DNA of 64,000 bases from the NCBI RefSeq assembly GCF_033436665.1, contig NZ_JAWQFO010000003.1:458099-522098 (forward strand), in the 5' to 3' direction. The stretch is from JAWQFO01 sp033436665. Lineage in GTDB: Bacteria; Pseudomonadota; Alphaproteobacteria; Rhodobacterales; Rhodobacteraceae. The notes beneath the pieces are model-generated. The model made no database searches. It saw nothing but the letters and a program-made list of their open reading frames with translations, and had not been told where the DNA came from. The translations under genes and the position numbers were made by a program. Shown here one piece after another: positions 45,338-53,901 of the stretch. Every line of letters starts with the position of its first letter. The first letter of the stretch is position 1.

Positions 45338-46432
45338 ATGGCGCAGGTCGAATTTCGCAACGTGGTCAAGACCTACGGCGCCTTCGAGGCGGTCAAGGAT
45401 GTCTCGTTCACGGTCGGGGACGGCGAGTTCGTGGCCCTCGTCGGACCGTCGGGCTGCGGCAAAACCACGACGCTGAACCTGATCGCCGGTCTGCTCGACA
45501 TCACGAACGGCGAGATCAACGTCGGTGGCCGGCGCATCAACGATCTGGACCCGAAGGACCGGGACATCGCGATGGTGTTCCAGAACTATGCGCTCTATCC
45601 CAACAAGACCGTGCGCCAGAACCTCGGCTTCCCGCTGAAGATGCGCAAGGTGGCGAAGCCCGAGATCACCCGCAAGGTCGAGGAGGCCGCTGCACTTCTC
45701 GACATCACCCATCTTCTCGAACGGCGCCCGCGCGAGCTTTCCGGCGGGCAACAGCAACGCGTGGCGCTCGGGCGCGCTTTGGTGCGCGATCCGCAAGTGT
45801 TCCTGATGGACGAGCCGCTGTCGAACCTCGATGCGAAGCTGCGGGTGCAGATGCGGGCCGAACTCAAACGGTTTCACCAGGATCTCAACGCCACGGTGAT
45901 CTACGTCACCCACGACCAGCTCGAGGCGATGACGATGGCCGACAAGATGGCGGTGATGAGCGGCGGCGTGCTTCAGCAATACGATGCGCCGGAACGTGTC
46001 TTCAGCGAGCCCGCGAACCTATTTGTCGCGGGTTTCGTCGGCAGCCCCGCGATGAACCTGCTGCCGGCCTCTGTCGAGGATCGCGGCGGCACCGTTTACG
46101 CGGTGGGGCAGGGCTGGGAACTGCCGCTCTCGCCGCGCAACGCGGCCTGCGCCAAGAAGGCCTCGGGGTCCGAGATCGTGCTCGGGGCCCGGCACAGCAC
46201 ATTGCTGCTGCACGACACGGAAACACCCGACGCCATCCCCGCGAAGATCTACACCGTCGAACCGACTGGCGACCTGACCTATGCGCATGCCGAGGTCGAC
46301 GCAAAGACCATCGTGATCAGCACCGATCCGCAGCGCCGAATCCGGGCAGACCAGCAGGTCTGGATCGAGATCGACCAGGAGCGCCTGCACATCTTCGACG
46401 CGGCGACGGAAGAACGCATTCCGCCGGACTGA
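45338..46432 (+). CDS. ABC transporter ATP-binding protein, UgpC/MalK type
   Basis: 364 residues. Walker A is GPSGCGKTTT, signature LSGGQQQRVALGRAL, Walker B VFLMDEPLSNLDAKL, and a C-terminal TOBE-type regulatory domain begins after about residue 240. It energises the CUT1 importer. AGGGGGAG precedes the ATG. A short GC hairpin follows before the dehydratase gene. Confidence 0.93.
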   Translation: MAQVEFRNVVKTYGAFEAVKDVSFTVGDGEFVALVGPSGCGKTTTLNLIAGLLDITNGEINVGGRRINDLDPKDRDIAMVFQNYALYPNKTVRQNLGFPLKMRKVAKPEITRKVEEAAALLDITHLLERRPRELSGGQQQRVALGRALVRDPQVFLMDEPLSNLDAKLRVQMRAELKRFHQDLNATVIYVTHDQLEAMTMADKMAVMSGGVLQQYDAPERVFSEPANLFVAGFVGSPAMNLLPASVEDRGGTVYAVGQGWELPLSPRNAACAKKASGSEIVLGARHSTLLLHDTETPDAIPAKIYTVEPTGDLTYAHAEVDAKTIVISTDPQRRIRADQQVWIEIDQERLHIFDAATEERIPPD

Positions 46433-46536
46433 CGCCGCCGCCGAAGCCGGTCCGCACGGTCCGGCGCGATGTACCAAGACCCTGAGAGCGCCACCCGCAG
46501 CCCGCGGGCGACACGAAACGAGTGGAAGACCAGACG

Positions 46537-47736
46537 ATGAAGATCACAGACATGAAATGCGCGGTCATCGGCGACAACCCGGTCGTCCGCATCATCACCG
46601 ACGAAGGCATCTCCGGCTACGGCGAGGGCGAATACTTCAAGCCGTTCCTCAAGCCCTTCGTGCTGCACTTCAAGGACGCCATTCTCGGCGAGGATCCCAC
46701 CGACGTCGAGCGGGTGATGATGCGGATCCGCAAACGCGGCGCATTCAAGCCCTGGGGCGCCGCGATCAGCATGATCGAGCATGCGCTCTGGGATATCGCC
46801 GGCAAGGCGGCGGGCGTGCCGGTCTACAAACTGCTCGGGGGCAAGGTGCGCGACAAGGTCCGCGTCTACAACGGTGCAGTCCGCAGCGAGATGACATCGA
46901 CGAACCCGGAGGACTATGCCGACGCGGTTCGCAATATGAAGGAGCTGCCGCACGGCTTTTCCTTCGTCAAGATGGGTGTCGCCTTTCACAGTCCGATGAA
47001 GGACCAATTCCGCAATTTTCATTACGGCGATCCGCAAAAGCCGAACCCCTTCCACGGGTTCAACACCAGCGGCCTGATGACGGAACGCGGCATGGCGCAT
47101 CTGATCGACTGCGTGGCCGCGATGAAGGAGGTGCTGGGCGACGAGGTCGGCTTGGCGCTGGATTGCGGCCCCGGATTTACCCCGCCTGACGCGCTCAAGT
47201 TCGCCCGCGCCGTCGAGCCCTTCAACCTGATGTGGCTCGAGGACATGGTGACGGGCGACTACACGCCCTGGGTCAACGCCGACGTCTACCGCGACATTAC
47301 GCAGGCCACGACCACGCCGATCCATACCGGTGAACAGATCTACCTGCGTCAGAATTTCAAGGCGCTGATCGAGGGACACGCGGTCAACGTGGTCGGCCCG
47401 GACCCGTGCGACGTCGGCGGTCTTGCCGAGATCAAGTGGATCGCCGAATACGCCGATCTGCACGGTATCCTCATGGCGCCGCACGGGACCGGAAACGGGC
47501 TTTTGGGCCTTGCCGCGCTGGTGCAGGTCTGCGCCACGATGCCGCTCAACTACATCGGCTTCGAACTGCCTACAGGCCGGCCCGACTGGTGGTTCGACAT
47601 CGTCGACGGGCTGCCCGATCCGCTGGTCAAGGACGGCATGATCGAAGTCTGGGACCGGCCGGGCATGGGGGTCGAGCTCAACCCCGACAGGACGCAACAA
47701 TACCTCAAGGACGATGACAAGGATTTCTTCGAATGA
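46537..47736 (+). CDS. Enolase-superfamily sugar-acid dehydratase (mandelate racemase subgroup), copy 1
   Basis: 399 residues. An N-terminal capping domain is followed by a TIM barrel with metal ligands Asp (LALDCGPG), Glu (WLEDMV) and Glu (HTGEQIY), and a His-Asp dyad (PDPCDVGG and MAPHGTGNG). This fits dehydratases acting on aldonic or uronic acids; the exact substrate is not readable. The second-barrel-strand acid/base is a single Lys (FVKMG) rather than KxK. ATG at 46537 is preferred to a GTG at 46522. The stop overlaps the aldolase-like gene (ATGA). It is paralogous to 48543-49742. Confidence 0.88.
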   Translation: MKITDMKCAVIGDNPVVRIITDEGISGYGEGEYFKPFLKPFVLHFKDAILGEDPTDVERVMMRIRKRGAFKPWGAAISMIEHALWDIAGKAAGVPVYKLLGGKVRDKVRVYNGAVRSEMTSTNPEDYADAVRNMKELPHGFSFVKMGVAFHSPMKDQFRNFHYGDPQKPNPFHGFNTSGLMTERGMAHLIDCVAAMKEVLGDEVGLALDCGPGFTPPDALKFARAVEPFNLMWLEDMVTGDYTPWVNADVYRDITQATTTPIHTGEQIYLRQNFKALIEGHAVNVVGPDPCDVGGLAEIKWIAEYADLHGILMAPHGTGNGLLGLAALVQVCATMPLNYIGFELPTGRPDWWFDIVDGLPDPLVKDGMIEVWDRPGMGVELNPDRTQQYLKDDDKDFFE

Positions 47737-48476
47737 CCCACACGCCCGACATCAAGCGGCCCGACCCCGCGCTGATCGAGGCGCTGCGCGGCGTCGGCGC
47801 GGCGACCGCAAGCGCCGAGCTTCATCGTCTCGGGGTCCGCAACACTCATATCGAAGGCATCACCAGCTGGACGCCGGGCAAATCGATCGTCGGTCCGGCG
47901 CTGACCCTGCAATTCCTGCCTCTGCGCGAAGATGTCTATCAGGACGACGAGTACGGCGACCCCGAGGCGCAGCTGCACCGCCATGCGCTCTACCATGCGC
48001 AGTCGGGTGACGTGGTGGTGGTCGACGCGCGCGGCAAGATGGACAGCGGCGTCTTCGGCGAGATGATGATGACCTACCTCAAGGGCCGTGGCGGCGAGGG
48101 GGTGATCATCGACGGTTGCCTGCGCGACTGGCCGAACATCCAGACCATCGACATCGGCTGCTGGATCAGGGGCGTGACCCCGAACTACCACACCCAGCGC
48201 AGCATCTTCCCGCACGCGGTCAACGTGCCCATCGCCTGCGGCAACTGCTACGTGGCGCCGGGCGACATCATCATCGCAGATGACGACGGCGCCGTGGTCG
48301 TGCCGATCAGCCATGCGAAAAAGCTGGTCGAGCGCGCGCGGAAGCATGTCGAATGGGAAGAGTTCTCGCGTCTGCGCCTCAGCGAGGGCGGCGACCTGCG
48401 CCGCTACTATCCGCTGAAGGAAGGCACCGACGCCTGGGCCGAATACCAGGCCTGGAAGGCCGAACGCGACCAGTAG
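47733..48476 (+). CDS. RraA-family aldolase-like protein
   Basis: 247 residues of the RraA / 4-hydroxy-4-methyl-2-oxoglutarate aldolase family. Key motifs are GVIIDGCLRDWP, with the Arg-Asp pair that binds metal and pyruvate-type ligands, and IIADDDGAVVVP. In catabolic settings these enzymes cleave 2-oxo-4-hydroxy acids to pyruvate plus an aldehyde or acid. Its place between two dehydratases suggests that it cleaves the 2-keto-3-deoxy acid they form. That is inference. It is coupled to the first dehydratase by ATGA. Confidence 0.85.
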   Translation: MTHTPDIKRPDPALIEALRGVGAATASAELHRLGVRNTHIEGITSWTPGKSIVGPALTLQFLPLREDVYQDDEYGDPEAQLHRHALYHAQSGDVVVVDARGKMDSGVFGEMMMTYLKGRGGEGVIIDGCLRDWPNIQTIDIGCWIRGVTPNYHTQRSIFPHAVNVPIACGNCYVAPGDIIIADDDGAVVVPISHAKKLVERARKHVEWEEFSRLRLSEGGDLRRYYPLKEGTDAWAEYQAWKAERDQ

Positions 48477-48542
48477 ACATCCGAAACCGGGCGGGCAGGA
48501 ACAGACCCGTTTTCTCGACAAGACACTCAGGAGGAACAGGCG

Positions 48543-49742
48543 GTGAAAATCACCGATCTCAAATGCGCGGTCATCGCGGACAGCCCCGTGATCAGGATCC
48601 TGACCGATGAGGGCATCACCGGCTGGAGCCAGATCGAGACGCCGAAACCCTACGTGCAGCCGATGGTGCTGCAGCTCAAGGACTGGATCGTGGGGCAGGA
48701 GCCGCGCGACGTCGAGCGGGTCATGCGCCGTATTCGGGTGCGCGGCGGCTTCAAGCCCTTCGGTTCGGCCGTCAGCGCCATCGAGCATGCGCTCTGGGAC
48801 ATCGCCGGGAAGGCGGCGGGCGTTCCCGCGTACCGACTGCTTGGCGGCAAGGTGCGCGACAAGGTGCGGACCTACCGGACACTTTATCAGCACGAGGTGG
48901 GTGTCGGACACACGCCCGAGGATTACGTGACATGGGCCGAATACGGCAAGTCCCTGCCCGAGGGCTTCACCATGTTCAAGCTGCCGACCTCGTTCCATTC
49001 GTCCATGGTCAGGGACTTTCCCAACTACTTCTATGGCGACGTGCAGCACGACGCGCCGTTTCCCTACCCGCACAAGGGGGTGATGACCGAAGACGGGATG
49101 CAGCATCTGGTCGACTGCGTGACCAGCGCCAAGGAGACGCTGGGCAGCGCCTGCGGTCTCGCGGTGGACGCCGGGCCGGGCTACATGCCGCAGGACGCGC
49201 TCAAGTTCGCGCGCGCGGTGGAAAAGCTGAACCTGCTCTGGATCGAGGATTCGATCACCGGGGACTATTCCCCTTACGTGAACCACGACGTCTACCGAGA
49301 CGTGACCCATGCGACCACCACGCCGATCCACACCGGCGAACAGATCTATCTGCGGCAGAACTACAAGCACCTGATCGAAAGCCACGCGGTCAACGTCATC
49401 GGACCGGACCCATGCGACGTCGGCGGGTTGGCCGAGCTCAAATGGGTCGCCGAGCACGCCGACCTGCACGGGATCGCCATCGCTCCGCATGGAACCGCCA
49501 ACGGGATCCTCGGGCTGGCGGCGCTGATCCAGGTTTGCGCCACGCTACCCGACAACCTGATCGCCTTCGAATACCCGGCCCGGTTCGAGCCGTTCTGGTA
49601 CGACATCACCGATGGATTCGACGGGGTTCCGGTGCGAAACGGGTTGATCGATGTGCCGGACCGTCCGGGCCTTGGCGTCGACCTCGTCCCGTCCGAAGCC
49701 CGCCGCTACCTGTCGGAAGGAGACAGCGACTTCTTCGATTGA
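48543..49742 (+). CDS. Enolase-superfamily sugar-acid dehydratase, copy 2
   Basis: 399 residues, the same length as copy 1 and clearly similar along its whole length. The metal ligands (AVDAGPG, WIEDSI, HTGEQIY) and His-Asp dyad (PDPCDVGG and IAPHGTANG) are retained. It differs most in the loop after the N-terminal domain (GVGHTPEDY versus STNPEDY) and in the lid region (WSQIETPKPY versus YGEGEYFKPF). These regions set substrate specificity in the family, so the two enzymes probably act on different stereoisomers or successive substrates. GTG start with AGGAGG upstream. Confidence 0.88.
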   Translation: MKITDLKCAVIADSPVIRILTDEGITGWSQIETPKPYVQPMVLQLKDWIVGQEPRDVERVMRRIRVRGGFKPFGSAVSAIEHALWDIAGKAAGVPAYRLLGGKVRDKVRTYRTLYQHEVGVGHTPEDYVTWAEYGKSLPEGFTMFKLPTSFHSSMVRDFPNYFYGDVQHDAPFPYPHKGVMTEDGMQHLVDCVTSAKETLGSACGLAVDAGPGYMPQDALKFARAVEKLNLLWIEDSITGDYSPYVNHDVYRDVTHATTTPIHTGEQIYLRQNYKHLIESHAVNVIGPDPCDVGGLAELKWVAEHADLHGIAIAPHGTANGILGLAALIQVCATLPDNLIAFEYPARFEPFWYDITDGFDGVPVRNGLIDVPDRPGLGVDLVPSEARRYLSEGDSDFFD

Positions 49743-49969
49743 CGGGCGTTGGCGCGGTCTTGGTGGCGGGTCCGACTGCTGTCGCAGGCCCGCTGCCGGG
49801 GTGGAGAACGTGACCTGTCGCAAACGAGCGCTCCTTGCCGGCGAGGAAAGGTGGCTGGGTTGCGCCCCTGTTTTTATGTTCGGCGAGGACTTTCGTTCCT
49901 TTTACGATGTACCCGCCAGCAAGCTTGAGGGGGCCGCTCGTCGGAAGCCGCGCCACTGCGGCCCGTCCC

Positions 49970-51079
49970 TCAGGATGAGGTCGCGATCACCTCGAAGCGT
50001 GCGCCGCGCGCAGTGGGGACATGGCGCAGCTCGCCGCCCAGACCATTTGCGAACGCGTTGACCATCAGGCTGCCGTAGCGGCTGTCAGAGGTCCGCGCGC
50101 CCTGAACGCCGATGCCGTCATCCTCTACCGCGATCAACAGACCCTCGGGAACGGTCTTGAGCTCGACGGTCAGGCGACCTCGCGTGCGGCCCTGGAATGC
50201 GTGTTTCGATGCGTTCGTGCAAAGCTCGTTAACGATCAGTCCGATCGAAATCGCGGTATCCCTGTTGCAGGACACCGGATCGACGAGGGTTTCGATCCGG
50301 ATGTCGCGGTCGGTGAAGAACCCTTCGCCGATCGAGCGGCACAGGCTGTCGAGATAGAGGCGCATCTGCACCTTTCCGACCGCGTTGGCATCCCGGTAAA
50401 GATCGCCGTGCGCGCGCGCGATGCTGTCGACACGCCCCGAGATCTTGCTGAGCGCGTCTTGCACCTCTTTCGATTCCGATCCGCGCATTTCCATGCGCAT
50501 CATCGACCCCACGATGGCAAAGTTGTTCTTTACCCGGTGGTCGAGTTCCTGCAGCAGCAAAAGGCGCTCGTCCGCGATCCGGTCGCGCTGGGCGAGTGTC
50601 TTGCGCACGACGCGCCGGAAATATTCGCCCAGAGCCACCACGGCTGCACCGGCAAGAACGTTTGCGACAACGCGCGGCCCGTCCGAGGCGTTCTCGAACT
50701 GGAACGACCCCTGCGCGGGCAACACGTAGTACCAGGCGAACAGCGCCAACAGCACGAGAGCCACGGCGCCGGCCTGCCAGCGCGCGAAAAGCGTGGCGAA
50801 GAGAACGAAAGGCATGGTCAGCGCGAAGGGACCGGCCCCGGGAAGAGCGAGATCGACGGCTTCGCGTGTCAGGATTGCCAGTACGCAGCAGGCCAGGCCG
50901 ATGACGATCTGCGCCTGCAGAACGCCGATGCGGGGCTGGAACAGGCTCGGCAGATCGATGGCCTGCACGAACCGCTCGACGGGCCAGCCCGTCTCCGTCT
51001 TCATCTCGGTATCGGTGACCAACGACTTCTCCACGAAGCGGAACCGCGCCGCCAACTTGTTGACGCCGATTGGTAACAT
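49970..51079 (-). CDS. Membrane sensor histidine kinase, HWE/HisKA_2 type
   Basis: 369 residues. About four membrane segments (residues 52-160, DUF4118-like) precede a HisKA_2 domain with the phospho-acceptor His181 in LLQELDHRVKNNFAIV. An HATPase_c domain follows with the N-box NELCTNASKHAF and G-box GIGV. Such kinases in alphaproteobacteria act in light, stress or general stress (PhyR) pathways. No response regulator lies nearby, so it is an orphan. The start is uncertain; an ATG at 51004 would remove 25 residues. Confidence 0.85.
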   Translation of the reverse strand: MLPIGVNKLAARFRFVEKSLVTDTEMKTETGWPVERFVQAIDLPSLFQPRIGVLQAQIVIGLACCVLAILTREAVDLALPGAGPFALTMPFVLFATLFARWQAGAVALVLLALFAWYYVLPAQGSFQFENASDGPRVVANVLAGAAVVALGEYFRRVVRKTLAQRDRIADERLLLLQELDHRVKNNFAIVGSMMRMEMRGSESKEVQDALSKISGRVDSIARAHGDLYRDANAVGKVQMRLYLDSLCRSIGEGFFTDRDIRIETLVDPVSCNRDTAISIGLIVNELCTNASKHAFQGRTRGRLTVELKTVPEGLLIAVEDDGIGVQGARTSDSRYGSLMVNAFANGLGGELRHVPTARGARFEVIATSS

Positions 51080-51135
51080 TCGCCGTGTTGCGGCACAATG
51101 AGTGTCAAACGGGGAGGGGCGGTCTCAGCGCAGCG

Positions 51136-51489
51136 TCACGGGGTCGAGACCCAGCGATTACCAGAGAGGCAGCGGCGGCCCGCGACGCTCTGCACAGCCG
51201 ATCGGCGCGCCGTGCGGAACTTGTAGGTCAGGGACACGCATTCCCCCGAGACCGAAGCGACTTCGACAAGGCCAAAAGAGCCCGTCGCCGGGTTCGACCA
51301 GATCGTGTCGTCTCCGGCGCTGGCCCGGCCATCGGCATAAAGCGTGGCGCCGGCGCGCACCATCATGTCGACGTCCTGCTGGGTCAGTCCGGAGCGGGAC
51401 AACTGACGCAGCAGCGCGTTCGCATCCGCGCGCGGGGCGATCATGCTGATTGTCGCAGCGAGCGCGAGAATAAGGCAAAGGTGGCGCAC
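51136..51489 (-). CDS. Small exported protein, surface-antigen-like
   Basis: 117 residues from a GTG preceded by AAGGA. A signal peptide (MRHLCLILALAATISMIAPRADA) is followed by a helical region (LSRSGLTQQDVDMMVRAGATLY), then a strand-rich part with two cysteines (GECVSLTYKF, RRCLSGNRW) likely forming a disulfide. The end resembles small 'surface antigen' or RT0821-like proteins of alphaproteobacteria. Function unknown. Confidence 0.65.
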   Translation of the reverse strand: MRHLCLILALAATISMIAPRADANALLRQLSRSGLTQQDVDMMVRAGATLYADGRASAGDDTIWSNPATGSFGLVEVASVSGECVSLTYKFRTARRSAVQSVAGRRCLSGNRWVSTP

Positions 51490-51617
51490 GAACCGTTTCC
51501 TTGTCTGGGATGGCACGCCGAAAGCCTGCCACCCTTTGCGCCGCTTATCAATCTTGCGAAAGGAACACCGGCGTGACCGCATGGGAGCGCCCGGTCCCCG
51601 CGACCGCGCCACCGGCC

Positions 51618-52835
51618 TCAGGTCCCGCTTCGCGCGGTCTGCTCGCGCCGGCCCAGCCTGAGGGCGAAGGGCAGAATGGCGAGGATCAGCAGGGCCGACA
51701 GAAGGAATGGGGCGCCGGGAACGTAGGCGCCGCCGTCGTCCGTGAAGAACTCGAAGACGAAGGTCAGGACAAGCGGCGCCACGACAGAGGCGAAAGAGGC
51801 CAGCGAGGCGATGACGCCCTGCACCATGCCCTGCCGCCGTTCGTCGACGCGGTTCGCGGACATCGCCGTCAAAAGCGGCGGTGCCAGGTCCGACAGCGCG
51901 GCCAGGACTATGAATACGGCAAGCCCGACAAGCGTGGTCGTGAAGCCGAAGCCGATCATGCCCACGAGTGCCGCGAGAAGCCCGATGACGAGCACGCGGA
52001 ATTCGCCCAGCCAGCGAACCAGCAGCGGCATCAGCCCGCCCTGCACCCCGGCGAGCATGATACCGTAGGCGGCCAGCGACATGCCGATCATCGCCGTCGA
52101 CCAGGCAAAGACTTCGCGAGTCCAGAACGCCCAGAGCGTCGGGTAGACCATATTGGCGAACTCGAAGACAAAGAGGATCAGCAGCGGAATGCCCAGATTC
52201 GGGATGCGGAAGGCGTCGAGGATCTGCGCGAACGGATTGAGCTCGCGTCTGCCGAAGCGGCGCCTGCGATCCGCCGGCAGGCTCTCGGGCAGAACGAAAA
52301 GGCCGAAGGCGACATTTGCGGCCGACATGGCTGCCGCGATCCAGAACGGTGCGGACAGATGGATCGTCGCGGCGACGCCGCCGAGGGCGGGACCGAGGAC
52401 GAAGCCGATGCCGAAGGCCGCGCCGATCAGGCCGAACCGCGCCGACCGCTCCTCGGCCGTCGAGATGTCCGCGATATAGGCGGTCGCGGTGATATAGGTG
52501 GATCCCGCCATGCCCGCGACCAGTCGGCCGACCAGCAGCAGCCAGAACGATCCGGCAAGCGCCATGACGACATAGTCGATCGCCAGCAACCCGAGCGCGG
52601 CCAGAAGAACCGGTTTGCGCCCGATGGCGTCCGAGAGCGATCCGATGGCCGGTCCGAAGAGGAACATCGCGCCGGCATAGGCGGACATCAGCAGGCCCGC
52701 CCACAGCGAGCCTTCGGCATTCGACGCCGCCCCCACGCGGGCCATCAGGTCCGGCATGATCGGGAAGACGATCCCGATCCCGATCGCGTCGATGAGCAGG
52801 GTCGCGAGGATGAAGAGGAAGGGGCGGTTTTTCAT
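51618..52835 (-). CDS. MFS transporter, TetA-like (TCR family)
   Basis: 405 residues with twelve membrane segments. The TetA-type start (FLFILATLLIDAIGIGIVFPIMPDL) and the motif A loop GSLSDAIGRKPVLL are present, as is motif C-like GFVLGPALGG. Members export tetracyclines or other drugs by proton antiport, but chromosomal alphaproteobacterial copies are often not tetracycline exporters. No TetR regulator is adjacent. Confidence 0.85.
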   Translation of the reverse strand: MKNRPFLFILATLLIDAIGIGIVFPIMPDLMARVGAASNAEGSLWAGLLMSAYAGAMFLFGPAIGSLSDAIGRKPVLLAALGLLAIDYVVMALAGSFWLLLVGRLVAGMAGSTYITATAYIADISTAEERSARFGLIGAAFGIGFVLGPALGGVAATIHLSAPFWIAAAMSAANVAFGLFVLPESLPADRRRRFGRRELNPFAQILDAFRIPNLGIPLLILFVFEFANMVYPTLWAFWTREVFAWSTAMIGMSLAAYGIMLAGVQGGLMPLLVRWLGEFRVLVIGLLAALVGMIGFGFTTTLVGLAVFIVLAALSDLAPPLLTAMSANRVDERRQGMVQGVIASLASFASVVAPLVLTFVFEFFTDDGGAYVPGAPFLLSALLILAILPFALRLGRREQTARSGT

Positions 52836-52961
52836 GCCGTCTCTCTCCGACGAACCTGCCCCGGGGGCAAGCGTTAACGCGCCTTCCTCGAAGATCCTGT
52901 CATCGAAGCCTCGACGGCTGCCCGGTGTCAGCGCAGGTTCGGTGGCGGCTGCAAACCGTCG

Positions 52962-53417
52962 TTAAGCCTTGCGGTACTTTGCATCCACCGCGTCGATCGC
53001 GCCGACATTTCCGGCGGAGCGTCCCTCGGGGTCGAAGGATGCGGCGAGAAACGCCTCTGCGATGTCCTTCGCCAGTTCGGGGCCGATCACCCGCGCGCCC
53101 ATGGTGATGATCTGGGCATTGTTCGAAGTGGCAGCCTTGGCCGCGGAATAGGTGTCGTGGCACTGTGCAGCGCGGATGCCCGGAACCTTGTTGGCCGAAA
53201 GACACACGCCGATGCCGGTGCCGCAAACGAGGATGGCGCGGTCGTAGGCCCGCTCCAGCACGGCCGATGCCACCCGATCGGACAGGTCGGCGTAGAACTC
53301 GTCCGAAACGTCCTGTGACCGGGACAATTCCGAAACTTCGTGACTCGCCTTGAGATGTTCGGCGAGAAGACTGGCCAGCCCGGCCCCGGCGCTATCCCCT
53401 GCAATCGCGATCTTCAT
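52962..53417 (-). CDS. RpiB/LacA/LacB-family sugar-phosphate isomerase
   Basis: 151 residues. It carries the family motif CGTGIGVCLSANK with the catalytic-type Cys, then HDTYSAAKAATSNNAQIITMGARVIG. In E. coli RpiB the segment after the first strand is DHVG and the later one QHND; here they are DSAG and TSNNA, so it is not a typical ribose-5-phosphate isomerase. The pattern is closer to tetrose-phosphate (erythrulose/erythrose-4-phosphate) isomerases of the same family. AGGAGG precedes the ATG. There are no obvious pathway partners next to it. Confidence 0.8.
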   Translation of the reverse strand: MKIAIAGDSAGAGLASLLAEHLKASHEVSELSRSQDVSDEFYADLSDRVASAVLERAYDRAILVCGTGIGVCLSANKVPGIRAAQCHDTYSAAKAATSNNAQIITMGARVIGPELAKDIAEAFLAASFDPEGRSAGNVGAIDAVDAKYRKA

Positions 53418-53592
53418 TCTCGACCTCCTCGTCTTGCGCTCATTGGCCGCATTTCCGCCCGAAAAGTCCAGAGTGGCGACGACGTAGCTTTCAAGACGCA
53501 TCGCAGATCGCGGCGTTGCGGGCGCGCGGAAGCCTGTCGATCCGCGCGCTCGTTTATGCTATTCTCAAAGTGCCCTTTGCGATGAGGCGACA

Positions 53593-53895
53593 ATGCATAC
53601 CGATCTGGAAAAGCGGCGCAGGGTGCTTGTCACCACCTACCGCCGATACCTCGACGCGGACCGCGCCTGGAGCGTTGCGCAGTCTGAAGTTAAGGCTTGG
53701 TTTCCCGAAATGACCATGGCGCACCGTGTGACGATCGGCGATCCCGGCTCGAAGGTGCGCAGGCTTTATGACGCGCGCAGCCGCGCGATGCTGCAGTTTC
53801 AGACCGCGCGCACGAAGCTCGAAGCCGCCAGGCTGCGACTTGCCCGGCGCGAAGCCACGCCAGCGCCGCGTCTGCGTCTCATCTCCCTGCGCTGA
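53593..53895 (+). CDS. Hypothetical basic helical protein
   Basis: 100 residues, rich in Arg, Ala and Leu, mostly helical, with no membrane segment and no known motif. GAGG precedes the ATG. It is convergent with the ATPase gene of the amino-sugar importer. Unrecognised; the coding call rests on the ribosome binding site, codon use and fit in the gap. Confidence 0.55.
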   Translation: MHTDLEKRRRVLVTTYRRYLDADRAWSVAQSEVKAWFPEMTMAHRVTIGDPGSKVRRLYDARSRAMLQFQTARTKLEAARLRLARREATPAPRLRLISLR

Positions 53896-53901
53896 TCCGA
53901 C

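Noticed and set aside
47550..49490. A 646-codon minus-strand frame
   Set aside because: Antisense to the dehydratase and RraA-like genes, which have intact active sites.
51618..52835. A dedicated tetracycline-resistance determinant
   Set aside because: The protein is TetA-like, but there is no divergent tetR, and chromosomal relatives often export other compounds. Reported only as a TCR-family transporter.
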